NCBI GenBank assembly: GCA_963995505.1
Contig: OZ023181.1
Coordinates: forward strand, 21,696,221-21,760,220
Reading direction: 5' to 3'
Length of the DNA: 64,000 nucleotides
Origin: Hypericum androsaemum
Taxonomy: Eukaryota > Streptophyta > Magnoliopsida > Malpighiales > Hypericaceae
In this document: positions 12,160 through 22,139 of the stretch, piece by piece
How positions within the stretch are numbered: the first letter of the stretch is position 1
Layout: the number at the start of each line of letters is the position of its first letter
Translations under genes and position numbers: made by a program
The notes under the pieces: generated by a model
What the model was told of the DNA's origin: nothing
The model's database searches: none
The model's input: only the letters and a program-made list of their open reading frames with translations

Positions 12160-13337
12160 TGACTAAAACTACCAAACATTACACGTGCATATAACCCATT
12201 CACCGCGACATCAAGTCCACGTGTAATGTCGTTGGAAAATGGTACCCAGTCGTTTCTTGTTCCAAGTTACTGGTGTAGTGTTAGACCTACCCAAGTCCCA
12301 AGTGCGTGTATGATGTATCAACGGAGAGGAGTTATTAGGGCTTGTCTCTCATTTTCAACCAAAAAAAATTGTTACTTTATAAATTTATCAACGGAGAATT
12401 AATTTGCAATAGAATCTTATATTGCATAATTACAAGTAGTGGAATTATTGAAAAATATTTTCCGTAAAAATATATTTCGTCATTAATCTAACAAATCATA
12501 TTCTACATGCCAAAAAAAGAACTTTGATATTTATGATAATGTCACAAGATAGCATACAACACCAGCCGTTTTCAAAAATAAAGAAGAGACTACTACTTTA
12601 GTGACAACACTAGACATGAGCGAGGCTACTTCTTCGCAAAGCAATTGGAAACAGCGATTTCTCTATCGCCTCCTTTGGTCTCTGCTTCTTACATCATGTC
12701 GTGTCAAGATAAGATGAGAGACTTAACTTGGAAAATATGTACAATGAACAGATGATGGTATGAATATTTATTTGTTATCTCAAATTCGAGTAGTTAAAAA
12801 ATAGTAATTCAAATATTTGTTGGAAGAATTTTGACACTATTAAAAAGTTTTACCAGATGAAACATCGGTTAGTCAAAATATTTAAAATCAATTAGTGTCC
12901 ACATAATATGCCCTCTAAGATCATAAAATAGTTTGTAGTTGTCTTTTTTTTTTTTGAGGGAAAGTGGTTCAATTATATTCTAGCTATAGCTCTTTATGTG
13001 ATAACCGGATCACACTATCACAATTTGCAAATGGAGGACAGTGAGTTCTTATCAATTGTGTATGGATGCGTAAGCAGTACAGTATATGTAGTGTAAAGGA
13101 AAACTTTGGATAAGATGATAATAATCTTTCGCCTTTTTCATCGTCAAATCGTCTCCCTCATATTTAGATTTGTATATTTATTGATGGATTAATCTAGTAA
13201 AGAATTCGATAGGATTATAAGAGTGATAAAGTTTTCTGTTAATTCCCTACCAATTTTGGTGCAACTACATCCATAAACTTAAACTCGAATAATTCTATCT
13301 AGATTACTATAGTTCATACCATTTAATCTATGTGTTA
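12160..13337. other. spacer, no gene seen
   Basis: AT-rich and without long ORFs, obvious repeats or RNA-gene signatures, apart from homopolymer runs such as the poly(T) near 12944. Confidence 0.4.
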
Positions 13338-13346
13338 TATTTTTAA

Positions 13347-14486
13347 GAGTAAATTGTCCTCAAGTCCTTGGTATTTTTTTAAATCACTGTTTTTGTTCCT
13401 GCTGTTTCGAAATCAAAACTTCGGTCCTCCTAGTTTATTTTTATTGTACTCTCAGGTCATTCGCTCATGTCATCGGTCATCATAATTTTTTTAATGACAA
13501 TTATACTCTTTAAAAAAAATTGTCTTCTTCCCGAACTGCAATACATCTTCTTGTTCCCTGGAAACCCACCATCTTCTTGTTGAACCTCGTCTTCATCGAG
13601 GGGGACTACAACGGCAGCCATCTCCTCGAAGAGATTGGGAGCCGGCGGCAGACGCGGCCCCGACGGAGCAACGACCCCTGCGCTGAACATGGTTATCGAG
13701 GGACGCGACAACAGGTTATCTCATCTTCTCCGGCGATTGGTTGAGGTTTTGGATGGTGACGACTTCTCCACACGGCCATCCTCGATCTCCTCGTCCAATT
13801 AACTCTAAAATTCCAACACTAGTTTGCTTTTATCAAAAATTTTGGCATTTGGAACATCTCCATTCAAACCCACCAACGCCAACGAATGGATTTTGATTGA
13901 ATTAAAAAAGGAAGACATTGTTAATTGAACCCAAAGAAGACAACGACATCATTATTTCATTTCTTATTCGATAATTACAGATTTGGGTTGTTGAACGGTG
14001 CGACATCCTTGACCTCCGACGGGTTGTTGAATCTCGGGGGACTACAACGGGAGCCATCTCCTCGAAGAGATCGGGAGCCAGCGGCAGACGTGGCCCTGAC
14101 AAAGCAGCTCCTACTGGAGATGAGTCAGGAGCCACGGTGATTTTAATATGGCGGTAGGAACGGACTCCAGAGGGGAGCTGTTCGAAAAGGGACGGAGCGG
14201 GAACAGGGAGGCCAACTGGGTCTATCAAAGTCGGCGGGTTGAGATGCCGTCGGTAGTGGATTTGAGCAACGACGAGACGAGGTTGGGTCGGGGAAGAAGA
14301 TGAACTAGATTTTTTTATTTTTTGAAGGGTATAATTATCATAAAAATAATATGTTGATAGATGACGTCACCGAAGGACACGAGAGTTTAATAAAAGCAAA
14401 CTAGGGGGTCAAAATTTTAATTTTAAAACTACAGAGACTAAAATAGTAATTTAAATAAACTATAAGGACCTGAGAATAATTTGCTC
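13347..14486. mobile_element. Mutator-like non-autonomous element, 1140 bp, 9-bp TSD
   Basis: Perfect 9-bp direct repeat TATTTTTAA at 13338-13346 and 14487-14495. Terminal inverted repeats of roughly 150 bp start GAGTAAATTGTCCTCAAGT and share the family-B pattern seen at 867 and 11482. The interior is GC-rich and contains a diverged direct repeat of about 90 bp (around 13590-13680 and 14030-14115), with shared strings such as 'gccatctcctcgaagag'. No transposase domain is recognisable. The ORFs inside (13457-13744 and 13902-14228) are products of this repeat. Confidence 0.85.
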
Positions 14487-14722
14487 TATTTTTAATTATA
14501 TCTTTGTACAACCCAATATCACCCTTTTTCTAAAGTTCAGCGTCACTTGCACTAGGGGGAAATTTATTGGATAGCCATAAAAACACTTTCCGAAAAAAAG
14601 CTTGAGGAATTGGACCGCTTTAATTAATTTCTTCTTCCACTTGCCCTTAGTGGTGAGAAGTTTAATAAGAGAAATTATACATAAAGTGAAGTAAAAAAAC
14701 ATTAAAATGGCTTTTTTCCAAA

Positions 14723-15460
14723 ATGGTGCTGCAGTGGGTGGAAATTGTAGATCCGGCGTTCCAAATAAAAGTTTTGTGGAAGTGGTGTCCACGTTAGATT
14801 ACAAGGAAAAAAATCGTATCTTTGGCACCAAGATACGACTTTTTCGCTTATCTAACCAAGATAGGTCCTTGCCAGAAAACGACTAAAAAAAATTGTATCT
14901 TGGCAAAATCTAGCATCAAATCTGTCGAGCCTTGTTGGCCAAAGACCCTTCCATTTACCCCATAGACCATGGGTTCGAATCTGTTCTTTGACAATATTTT
15001 GTCTTACTACCTGGCAGAAATATTAAATAAATTATAATTATTTGGCAGAATTATTATTTTTGTCGGGTAGTAAAACCGTTCTTTGACAATATTTTGTGGC
15101 AGAAATATTAAATAAATTATAATTATTTGGCAGAATTATTATTTTTGTCGGGTAGTAAAACAGTTTCGAACCCATGCTCTATGGGATAAGAGGAAGGGTC
15201 TTTGGCCAGGCCGGATGCATTTGATGTCAGATTTTGCCAAGATACGATTTTATTTGTCGTATCTACTCAAGATCTGACTTTTTTAGCCGTATCTTGGAAA
15301 CGATATAAAAAGTCTTATCTTGGTCACTACGACTAAAAAAGTTGTATCTTGGTGTCAAGATATGACCTTTTCTGACGTAGTCCGATGTGGACACCGTATC
15401 CACAAAATTTTAATTTGGAATGTCATTTTCACTATATATGGACATCGTAGCACCAAACTG
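14723..15460. mobile_element. large imperfect inverted-repeat (foldback) element
   Basis: The left and right arms, each over 200 bp, are inverted copies. 'tggtgctgcag', 'gtggtgtccac' and many 'gtatcttgg' strings on the left are mirrored by 'gtggacacc', 'gtagcacca' and 'ccaagatac' on the right. The centre contains a direct duplication of about 85 bp (near 14985-15070 and 15075-15165), beginning 'ttctttgacaatattttg'. The element carries no ORF of note. It belongs to a TIR-type class, but I did not identify a target duplication. Confidence 0.7.
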
Positions 15461-15469
15461 AAAAAAAAC

Positions 15470-16375
15470 CCATATAAGTCAACCTAGTAGTGACATTTTA
15501 TATGGCCTTGTAAATCAGACAATAGCTGCAAAAGGTGATATTATAAGAAAATGAGGTCAAAGGATAGAAATAAAGCAAACATGTGCGAGACAAAAGTGGT
15601 CTCTACATTTTATTGCCTTTTGATTTTGCGTCATCCAGATATCAGTGCGCTTTTTATCTTCTTTTTTTTGGAAATCCTTTTCTAAGGGTCTTTTTATCTT
15701 GTTTTATTTCTATTGTGTAGTTGTAAATATAATATATATTGTTTCATTGGCGTACTTGGTAAAAAAACGTTAAGACACACGAATAATTCTTGACAAGGCT
15801 CGTGGCTGCACCTCGTACTTAGTACGAGGAAATTTCACATTTGGTTTATATGTACATAACATAATTACTATTAAAGTTCTACCTTAAAAAAAATAATTCT
15901 TAAAGATACGTTTAATTACTCAAATGGACTAGGAAAACTGAGTTGGGCTTTATGAAGAGCCTTAATTGTTGTTGGGATCATTTTACAGGATATTCTTTAG
16001 TTTCGTTGAGTTGCTTTTTGTGCGTGGGGTTGTTGAAAATTATTATGAAATTATAAGCACATTATCCATAACTTCATCCATAACATTTTGTGAATTAAAT
16101 ACTGAATCCTACGTTGAAGGTGGAAAAGGGTCAACTTTGTCTACTCACCCTCAATTTGTCGTTTACGCCGTGAGATCATCCGATGGATAAAATTATCGAA
16201 TAATTACAATATATATGACCCCTTAATTTCATAGTTTAATGTCGACATTGTCCTAATAAGATGAGTATAGATGATGATATCATGCGCCGCCATTCCATTT
16301 CGCTTATTGAGAATAAATCTTTTTTGCAAAGTTTATTGAGATTAAATCGTTGCCCCTTTAAATCAAAACCAAGGG
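15470..16375. other. spacer, no gene seen
   Basis: AT-rich spacer with no recognisable coding sequence. The ORF at 15966-16190 shows no family motif. Confidence 0.4.
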
Positions 16376-16384
16376 TTTTAAAAA

Positions 16385-17569
16385 AGGCAAATTACCCTCA
16401 CATTCCTGTACTTTGGTCATCCTCTCCTTAGGGTCCCTGGATTTTGGAAAATGATTGTCCCATCCCTAAGTTTTGATGATAATAGACTACCGGGTTCCTG
16501 GAACCGGAATATTCTATATTCTCCGGCGATACCCCACTTGAAAAGACTAAAATGCCCTTCCACTTAAAAAAAATAAAAAATATCTTTCTTTCCCCCTTCT
16601 TCCTCCTCCCACTTCATCTTCAACCTCCCACCTTAAAGGCCAATCATGAAGAACCCTAATTAATTTTAATGAAACAAAAATCTCAGCACATACATTCAAA
16701 TAAACAATAACATACTATGCTTGTCCAATTGAATCCCAATTTGTTAAAAGTTCCAAGAACCCTAATTAAGAAACGCCCAATTGAAGCTTCCATCGACGAG
16801 GAGGTTAATTTTTTTTAATCACCACCTGGTACGACGTTGTCCAAGCCGCCGGTAAAGCAGCTCCATAACTCGCAACCCTATCGCCTTGACCCGGACTCGA
16901 TGTCCGACCATGACCCAGAATTCCAGCGCCATCCTCCTCCTCGGGTCGGATCTCGCTCCGCCCGCATCCACCGCTTCTCCTTCACCTCCTGCTCCTTCGC
17001 CGCCAAGTCTAACAAGCTTCCTCCCCCGCCGGCTAGACGACCGGTTGTCGCCCCTGATAAGCAGGAAGAAGCCAAGTCAGAGGAGGACGAGAGCTCGTCG
17101 CAACCGTGGAAGATCAGTTCGTGGACGAGAGCCCCAAGAACGTCCAGAAGCTTCTCGACGTGAGCCTTTTGGCTGAGCCGGAGGTCGATGTAGGAGTACC
17201 TGTAAGGGGGTTTCTCGTCTGAAGAAAGGACCGTTCGCTTCTTTGGATGTTTAATAGAGATTTTGGGTGTTTAATTGGTTTTCTGGAAAAGGGGTTGTAG
17301 ATGAAGATGTGGTTGAAGATGGAGGAGGGGGAGAGAGAAAAGGGGAGGAAGGAGGGGGAGAGAGAAGGGTGGTAAATTAATTTTTTTAAGTGGGAGGGGC
17401 ATTTTGGTCTTTTCAAGTGGGGGTTCGCCGGAGAAAAAGGAATATTCCGGCTCCAGGGACCCGAGAGTCTATTATCATCAAAACTTAGGGACGAGACAAT
17501 CATTTTCCAAAATCCAGGGACCCTAGGGGAAGGCTGACCAAAGTACAGGGATGTGAGGGTAATTTGCCC
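16385..17569. mobile_element. Mutator-like element (family A), 1185 bp, 9-bp TSD, possible captured exon
   Basis: Perfect 9-bp direct repeat TTTTAAAAA at 16376-16384 and 17570-17578. The terminal inverted repeats are about 200 bp long, start GGCAAATTACCCTCACAT and contain 'ccctaagttttgatgataatagac', shared with the elements at 41406 and 55195. The interior around 16837-17200 is GC-rich and gene-like: an ORF rich in Pro, Ser and charged residues, then a possible exon end before a GTAAGG. No transposase is present. A Pack-MULE that picked up a host gene fragment is plausible, but I do not recognise the donor gene. Confidence 0.85.
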
Positions 17570-17578
17570 TTTTAAAAA

Positions 17579-18410
17579 TGGTCACGTTGCGAATCGGTGT
17601 GAAGGGCGTACCAGCTTTGAACATAAAAAAGCCAACCTAACGAACGCGAATCGGTGTGAAGGGCGTACCGGCCTTTTCATATTGTGATACTCGCATGTTC
17701 TTCAATGCGAATATTATCTTACTATTCTCGTCAAATATTTTGTGTAAATATGATATTGCGGTGCTTCCTCGAACGGATTGGGAGAATGAAGAATGACTAG
17801 CACCAGCATTACTATGAGAAGAACCACAAGATTTGGATATTTGACAATTGTGGCTCCTAGCTTTCATGTTTGGATTTGAGTACACTTTGAAGTTTGAATT
17901 GAGACATTGGATGTGATGTTGCTTTGATTGTATGGATATTAGGCTTGATGTTGCTTTGGATGTATGAATATTTGGTTTGATGTTTATGATTATGTTTCAG
18001 CATGTATTTGATGATTGAAGGTGTGTGTGATTACATATACAATTATGCCTAGATTATATATATAATGTTTAAAAAATTAAAAAGTCTGGTCCGACCAGTT
18101 GAACAAGAGGTCTGACCAAAATTTGGCACGACCCCGTGGCCATTTTTGAAAATCTTGATCAAAACCCGTTGTTTCATAAGAAAAATTACATACGATATGT
18201 AATTTTATTGATTCTTGAGGAGGCTGATCTCTGGTGAGGGCGATGACAGAGACCGGCGAGTTCAATTGATTAGCTTGATTTGAGCAGATTAGGGTTTATG
18301 CATTTTAGAGTTCAATTGATTCGCTTGACGAAGACTGTCAATTTTCTTAGAGTGAGAGAGAGATTCGCTTGATTTGAGCAGAGAAAGCAATTAGGATTTA
18401 GGTAAGGACT
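17579..18410. other. spacer with a dispersed 'GGTCCGACCAGTT' repeat
   Basis: No gene seen. The stretch near 18085-18160 (tctggtccgaccagtt...gaaaatcttg) resembles 22570-22670, so both belong to an unnamed interspersed repeat. Confidence 0.35.
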
Positions 18411-18435
18411 TCAAGCATGGCCAGCTCTCCTAGTC

Positions 18436-18466
<31 letters not shown>

Positions 18467-18878
18467 AATTCACCGCCGTATGGATGACCGGCGATTACTA
18501 GCGATTCCTGCTTCATGCAGGCGAGTTGCAGCTTGCAATCCGAACTGAGGACGAGTTTTTGGAGTTAGCTCACCCTCGCGGGGTCGCGATCCTTTGTCCC
18601 GGCCATTATAACACGTGTGTCGCCTAGGGCATAAGGGGCATGATGACTTGACGTTATCCTCGCCTTCCTCCGGCTTAGCACCGGCAGTCTACTCAGGGTT
18701 CCAAACTCCATGGCGGCAACTCAACATAAGGGTTGTGCTTGTTGCAGGACTCAACCCAACACCTCACGGCACGAGCTGACGATAGCCATGCACCAACCTG
18801 TGCCAGCATTCCCGAGAGCACCCCTCTCTTTCGAGAGGATTCGCGGCATGTCAAGCCCTGTTAAGGTTCTTTGTTTTG

Positions 18879-18940
<62 letters not shown>

Positions 18941-19113
18941 TTCTTGCGAACGTACTCTCCAGGCGGGATACTTAATGCGTTAGCTATAGCATTGCACGAG
19001 TCGTCGATTCGTGCAACGCCCAGTATCATCGTTTACGGCTAGGACTATTGGGGTCTCTAATCCCACTCGCTCTCCTAGCTTTCGTCTCTTAGTATTAGTA
19101 TTGGCCCAGCTCA
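18411..19113 (-). pseudogene. nuclear insertion of plastid DNA: partial rrn16 (16S rRNA) fragment
   Basis: The plus strand is the reverse complement of a plastid-type small-subunit rRNA. Universal 16S strings are visible in order: GACGGGCGGTGTGTACAAGG, ACTTGACG, GGCGGGATACTTAA, CCCCCGTCAATTCCTTTGA and the CTAGCTTTCGTCTC region. The order and spacing fit about 700 bp from the 3' half of the gene. Plastid-specific wording (for example GAACGAATTCACCGCCGTATGG) separates it from mitochondrial and nuclear small-subunit genes. Compared with the expected plastid sequence there are many C-to-T and G-to-A changes and small indels, typical of methylated nuclear plastid DNA. Both ends are abrupt, with no neighbouring tRNA or 23S, so it is not a functional rRNA gene. 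Confidence 0.92.
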
Positions 19114-19390
19114 GAGGTTAATTGAATTGAGCTTGAGATTCAATTGGTATTCGTGAGCAATTTTAGTTCAATTGTTTTTGGTTTGATTAATTTTAGTTTT
19201 TGGCGATGGCTCATCGGCGGCGAAAACAAGTTGAGCTTCAGGTTGAAGATGGAATAAGGGTAAAATAGTTTTTTTATATTAAAATAATAATAAAATGATT
19301 GATGAAATCGGCGAGGACCTGAGAGTATAATAAAACCAAACCTCGTGGAATTTTTAATCGATTATCAGAATATAAGGGGCAAACCTTAAA
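19114..19390. repeat. half of a family-B Mutator-like TIR beside the plastid insertion
   Basis: From about 19245 to 19360 the sequence (GACCTGAGAGTATAATAAAACCAAAC and around it) follows the right-terminal pattern of the 13347 element. I do not see a matching left end, so this is a truncated element or one whose other half was lost. Confidence 0.45.
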
Positions 19391-20569
19391 TATATTAAAT
19401 ACCTGAATTTTTATCCGACTGTCACAATTTTAAGTGTTCCATTTTTTTTGAGATCGTCAATGCGTGATTTTAAGAATTTATGGTCCAGATTGAACCAAAT
19501 CGAAGCCTTTTGCCTAGATTCTCCCCTGCATCCCTATGATCCAATAGCCCAACACTAGCCCACAACTGCACTTCGTCGCCGTACGCATAGGCCAAAAGCA
19601 AGCAACTAGAAGCCAAATTGGCATGCAGAAAACGACAGAAGATGGTGAAAAGATAATAATAATTATTAAAAGGGTATTAAGTAAATAATATAAGGCGGCA
19701 ACTTGGCTTTAGTCGGCGGAATTATACCACAAATCACCGAGCGATGCCTCGTCAGGAGGCACTGTCTTTGTTACCCACACACATTCGAAGGTCGAAAATT
19801 TCGACAAAAGGACACAATATATCAACAACATACTAACTACATCGCCTAACCCGAAAGGTCGAAGAACAAAATTATTTGCAAGCATTTGGTGACACACACC
19901 TTTCTCCCGGTCCCTTTCGCTCACCTTCTCCAAAATTATCACAATAAAATTTATTAATAATAATATTTACAACTTATTTAGTATAAAATTCTCGTCGACC
20001 TCATTAAAAAAATCGCAATATTTGATTCTCCACTAGACTAATATTTGGTCCTTGTGATAAAGGGATCGGATCGTTCGTTACTAAAACACCCCTTTTTAAA
20101 AACCTGTCAATATAACCATTTCGAATCACAGTATACAAACTCAAATCGTCGGTGAATTGGAAATTTTCGGACTAACAAAATGCATTACTTGAAGAAAAAT
20201 CTGATTGCCGAATATAATTTTCCAAACTAAAAAGAACTAGTCTAAAATTCATAATATATTTATACAAATTCAGAGGGGCACTATTTTAAGTCTAATAATA
20301 TAATTGAACTTGGACACCAACTTGCTTGTTTCCGAACTACGTTTCGAGTGAAGTGAAGAAGCAGGCAACAGGAAGGCCAAGTTGAGTCCAACTTGCGCGT
20401 CCTGGGCCGTCCGCCCTCTTCTGTGATTCGGGAACCCATCCGCAACTTGCTTCTGACCGGTGGGGCCACATATTGTAGGGCCCGCAATCTCAGGAATCTA
20501 TCTGATCAACTGGGACCCGCCGGGGAAAAATCCACAGTTACGTCAGCGGTTGGGGAATTGCCCGAGTGG
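19391..20569. other. spacer downstream of the second thaumatin-like gene
   Basis: No gene recognised. Likely contains the 3' UTR of the minus-strand gene ending at 20570. Confidence 0.35.
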
Positions 20570-22004
20570 TCAAAAGAGCTGACCCAACCGAATAAGAGTT
20601 GCCGCGACGGAGAAGGCAATTGCGCCGGCGATGACGTAGGATGGTGAGGCCCGCCCGCCGCCGGCAGTGAGCTGTGCGGCCTCCGGGTTGTTGCCGTTAT
20701 ATGTTGACTTCAAACTGCAACCATCAAATTAATGTTTAGGCTTAATCTTTCGGGATATTTTTCGTGTAAAAAAGTTATCGAAATTTTTAAAATGAGTAAC
20801 AAATTATTTATTTATTTTAAATAGGTAACGTTTTAAAAAAATTATCAACTAATACTAAAAAAAAGCACTTAGACTAAGGCCAAGAACACACATTATAAAT
20901 ATTTATTTATTAAAATAATTTATCTTTTTTATCGGATCCGGTTGAATTAGTCGATAAAGTGACCGACTAACACTCCAAATATTAACTAATAAATAAAGAA
21001 ATGGAAGAGGCAAAACTACGAACCTGGTAGTAGGGGAAGGGCAGAAGGTGATAAGATAGTCGCCGCCGGAGCCACAGGTGAAGGTACTCGTCCCGTCGTC
21101 GTAGGCGTAGCTATAAGCTTTAGGGCACGCGTTCTTGAAGAGCTCCGAATAACTGCTCGGCTTACACGTGTCCGGCGTCCCGTAGGCCCCACTGCAGCAG
21201 TACATCGGGTCCCCGAAGGCCTCGCACGCGCTCTTGCACGCCACCGCGTCCCCGGCGCCGGCGGTGCCCACAATCTTCAGCTCCGACGGGCACGCGCCGT
21301 TCAGATCGGCCGCACAACCGGTCAGCGAGCAGTTCCCCGCGGCCGCAGTCGACGGCGCGACGAGCATCGGGAGGTTGTAGCCGTCCACGAGGCTGACGTC
21401 GTAGAAGTCGAGATTGTTGGCGCCGTTGAGAGTGAACTCGGCGAGAGTGGCGGGAGGGGCGGCGCCGGCGCCGGAGCACTCCATGGTGGAGGAACCGCAG
21501 TCGCCGGTGAGGCAGGTGAACCGCTGGGTGGCGGGGTCGGTGGAGCAGCGCGTCCGGCCCCAGAGGCGGCCGGACCACCCCGCGGGGACCACGACGGAGG
21601 AGGTCTGGCCGGTGGTCAGGGCGAAGCCGGTGGTGGACAAGGGGGCCACCCCGGCGTTGGAGAGTATCCCCGGCCACACTGGGTAGTTGCAGCTGTTTGT
21701 GATGGTGAAAGTAACTGAATGTGCACCTGAAATAAAATAATGAATCATTTAAGAATAAAAAATGAAAAAAAAAGTTTAGTGTTCTTAAGTTCATAAAATG
21801 AGCTAATAATTATATAATAGTGCTTGTACAATGTCTTGTCTTGGATTATATTAATATACAGAAACACAAATAATTCTGCATGTTTCCTCCGCCAGTACAC
21901 GATTTTGAATGTGATTCGAGTCTATAATGCACTACGTTGATACCTGGAGAAAGGAGGAGGATGGCGAGGAGGAAGATGGAGGTGATGGAATGGGAGGGAG
22001 ACAT
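20570..22004 (-). CDS. thaumatin-like protein (PR-5 family), three exons, C-terminal hydrophobic tail
   Basis: Minus-strand exons are 22004-21944, 21726-21024 and 20714-20570, with GT-AG introns and frame continuity, giving about 302 residues. Residues 1-20 are a typical secretion signal (SIFLLAILLLSP). Exon 2 encodes the thaumatin domain: TFTITNSC, WPGIL, GWSGRLWGRTRC, LAEFT, DFYDVSLVDGYNLP, FGDPMYCCSGAYG and YSYAYDD. Exon 3 adds a short linker and a terminal hydrophobic stretch (SYVIAGAIAFSVAATLI), suggesting GPI anchoring or membrane association. Intron positions and phases match the gene at 2463-3742, pointing to an old local duplication. A TATA box on the minus strand (22081-22090) lies about 80 bases upstream of the ATG. 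Confidence 0.92.
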
Positions 22005-22078
22005 TGTGCAGGAGGAGGAAGGTGTTGTTTCTCGGAGTTGGAGGATGGGTGATGCGTTAGATTTAGAGGGACAGCAGA

Positions 22079-22091
22079 GATATATATAGGC
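22079..22091 (-). promoter_or_regulatory. putative TATA box of the second thaumatin-like gene
   Basis: CCTATATATATCT on the minus strand, about 80 bases upstream of the start codon at 22004, is well placed for a core promoter with a short 5' UTR. Confidence 0.55.
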
Positions 22092-22139
22092 AGAGGAGAG
22101 ACGTGGGGGCCAATGCACCCGGGAACCGGGAAGCACGCA

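Noticed and set aside
11749..12194. Overlapping ORFs on both strands near 12 kb
   Set aside because: Translations of the GGTCCGGT repeat inside the hAT-like MITE.
14930..15000. tRNA gene, because of 'gggttcgaatct'
   Set aside because: The T-loop-like string has no matching acceptor stem or anticodon arm, and a mirrored copy occurs in the other arm of the foldback element.
17114..17503. 129-codon minus-strand ORF as a gene
   Set aside because: Made mostly of the terminal inverted repeat; similar translations appear at the ends of the sister elements at 41406 and 55195.
18411..19113. A functional rRNA gene
   Set aside because: Only about half of a 16S gene, decayed and with non-plastid flanks. 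The nucleus would carry 18S, which this is not.
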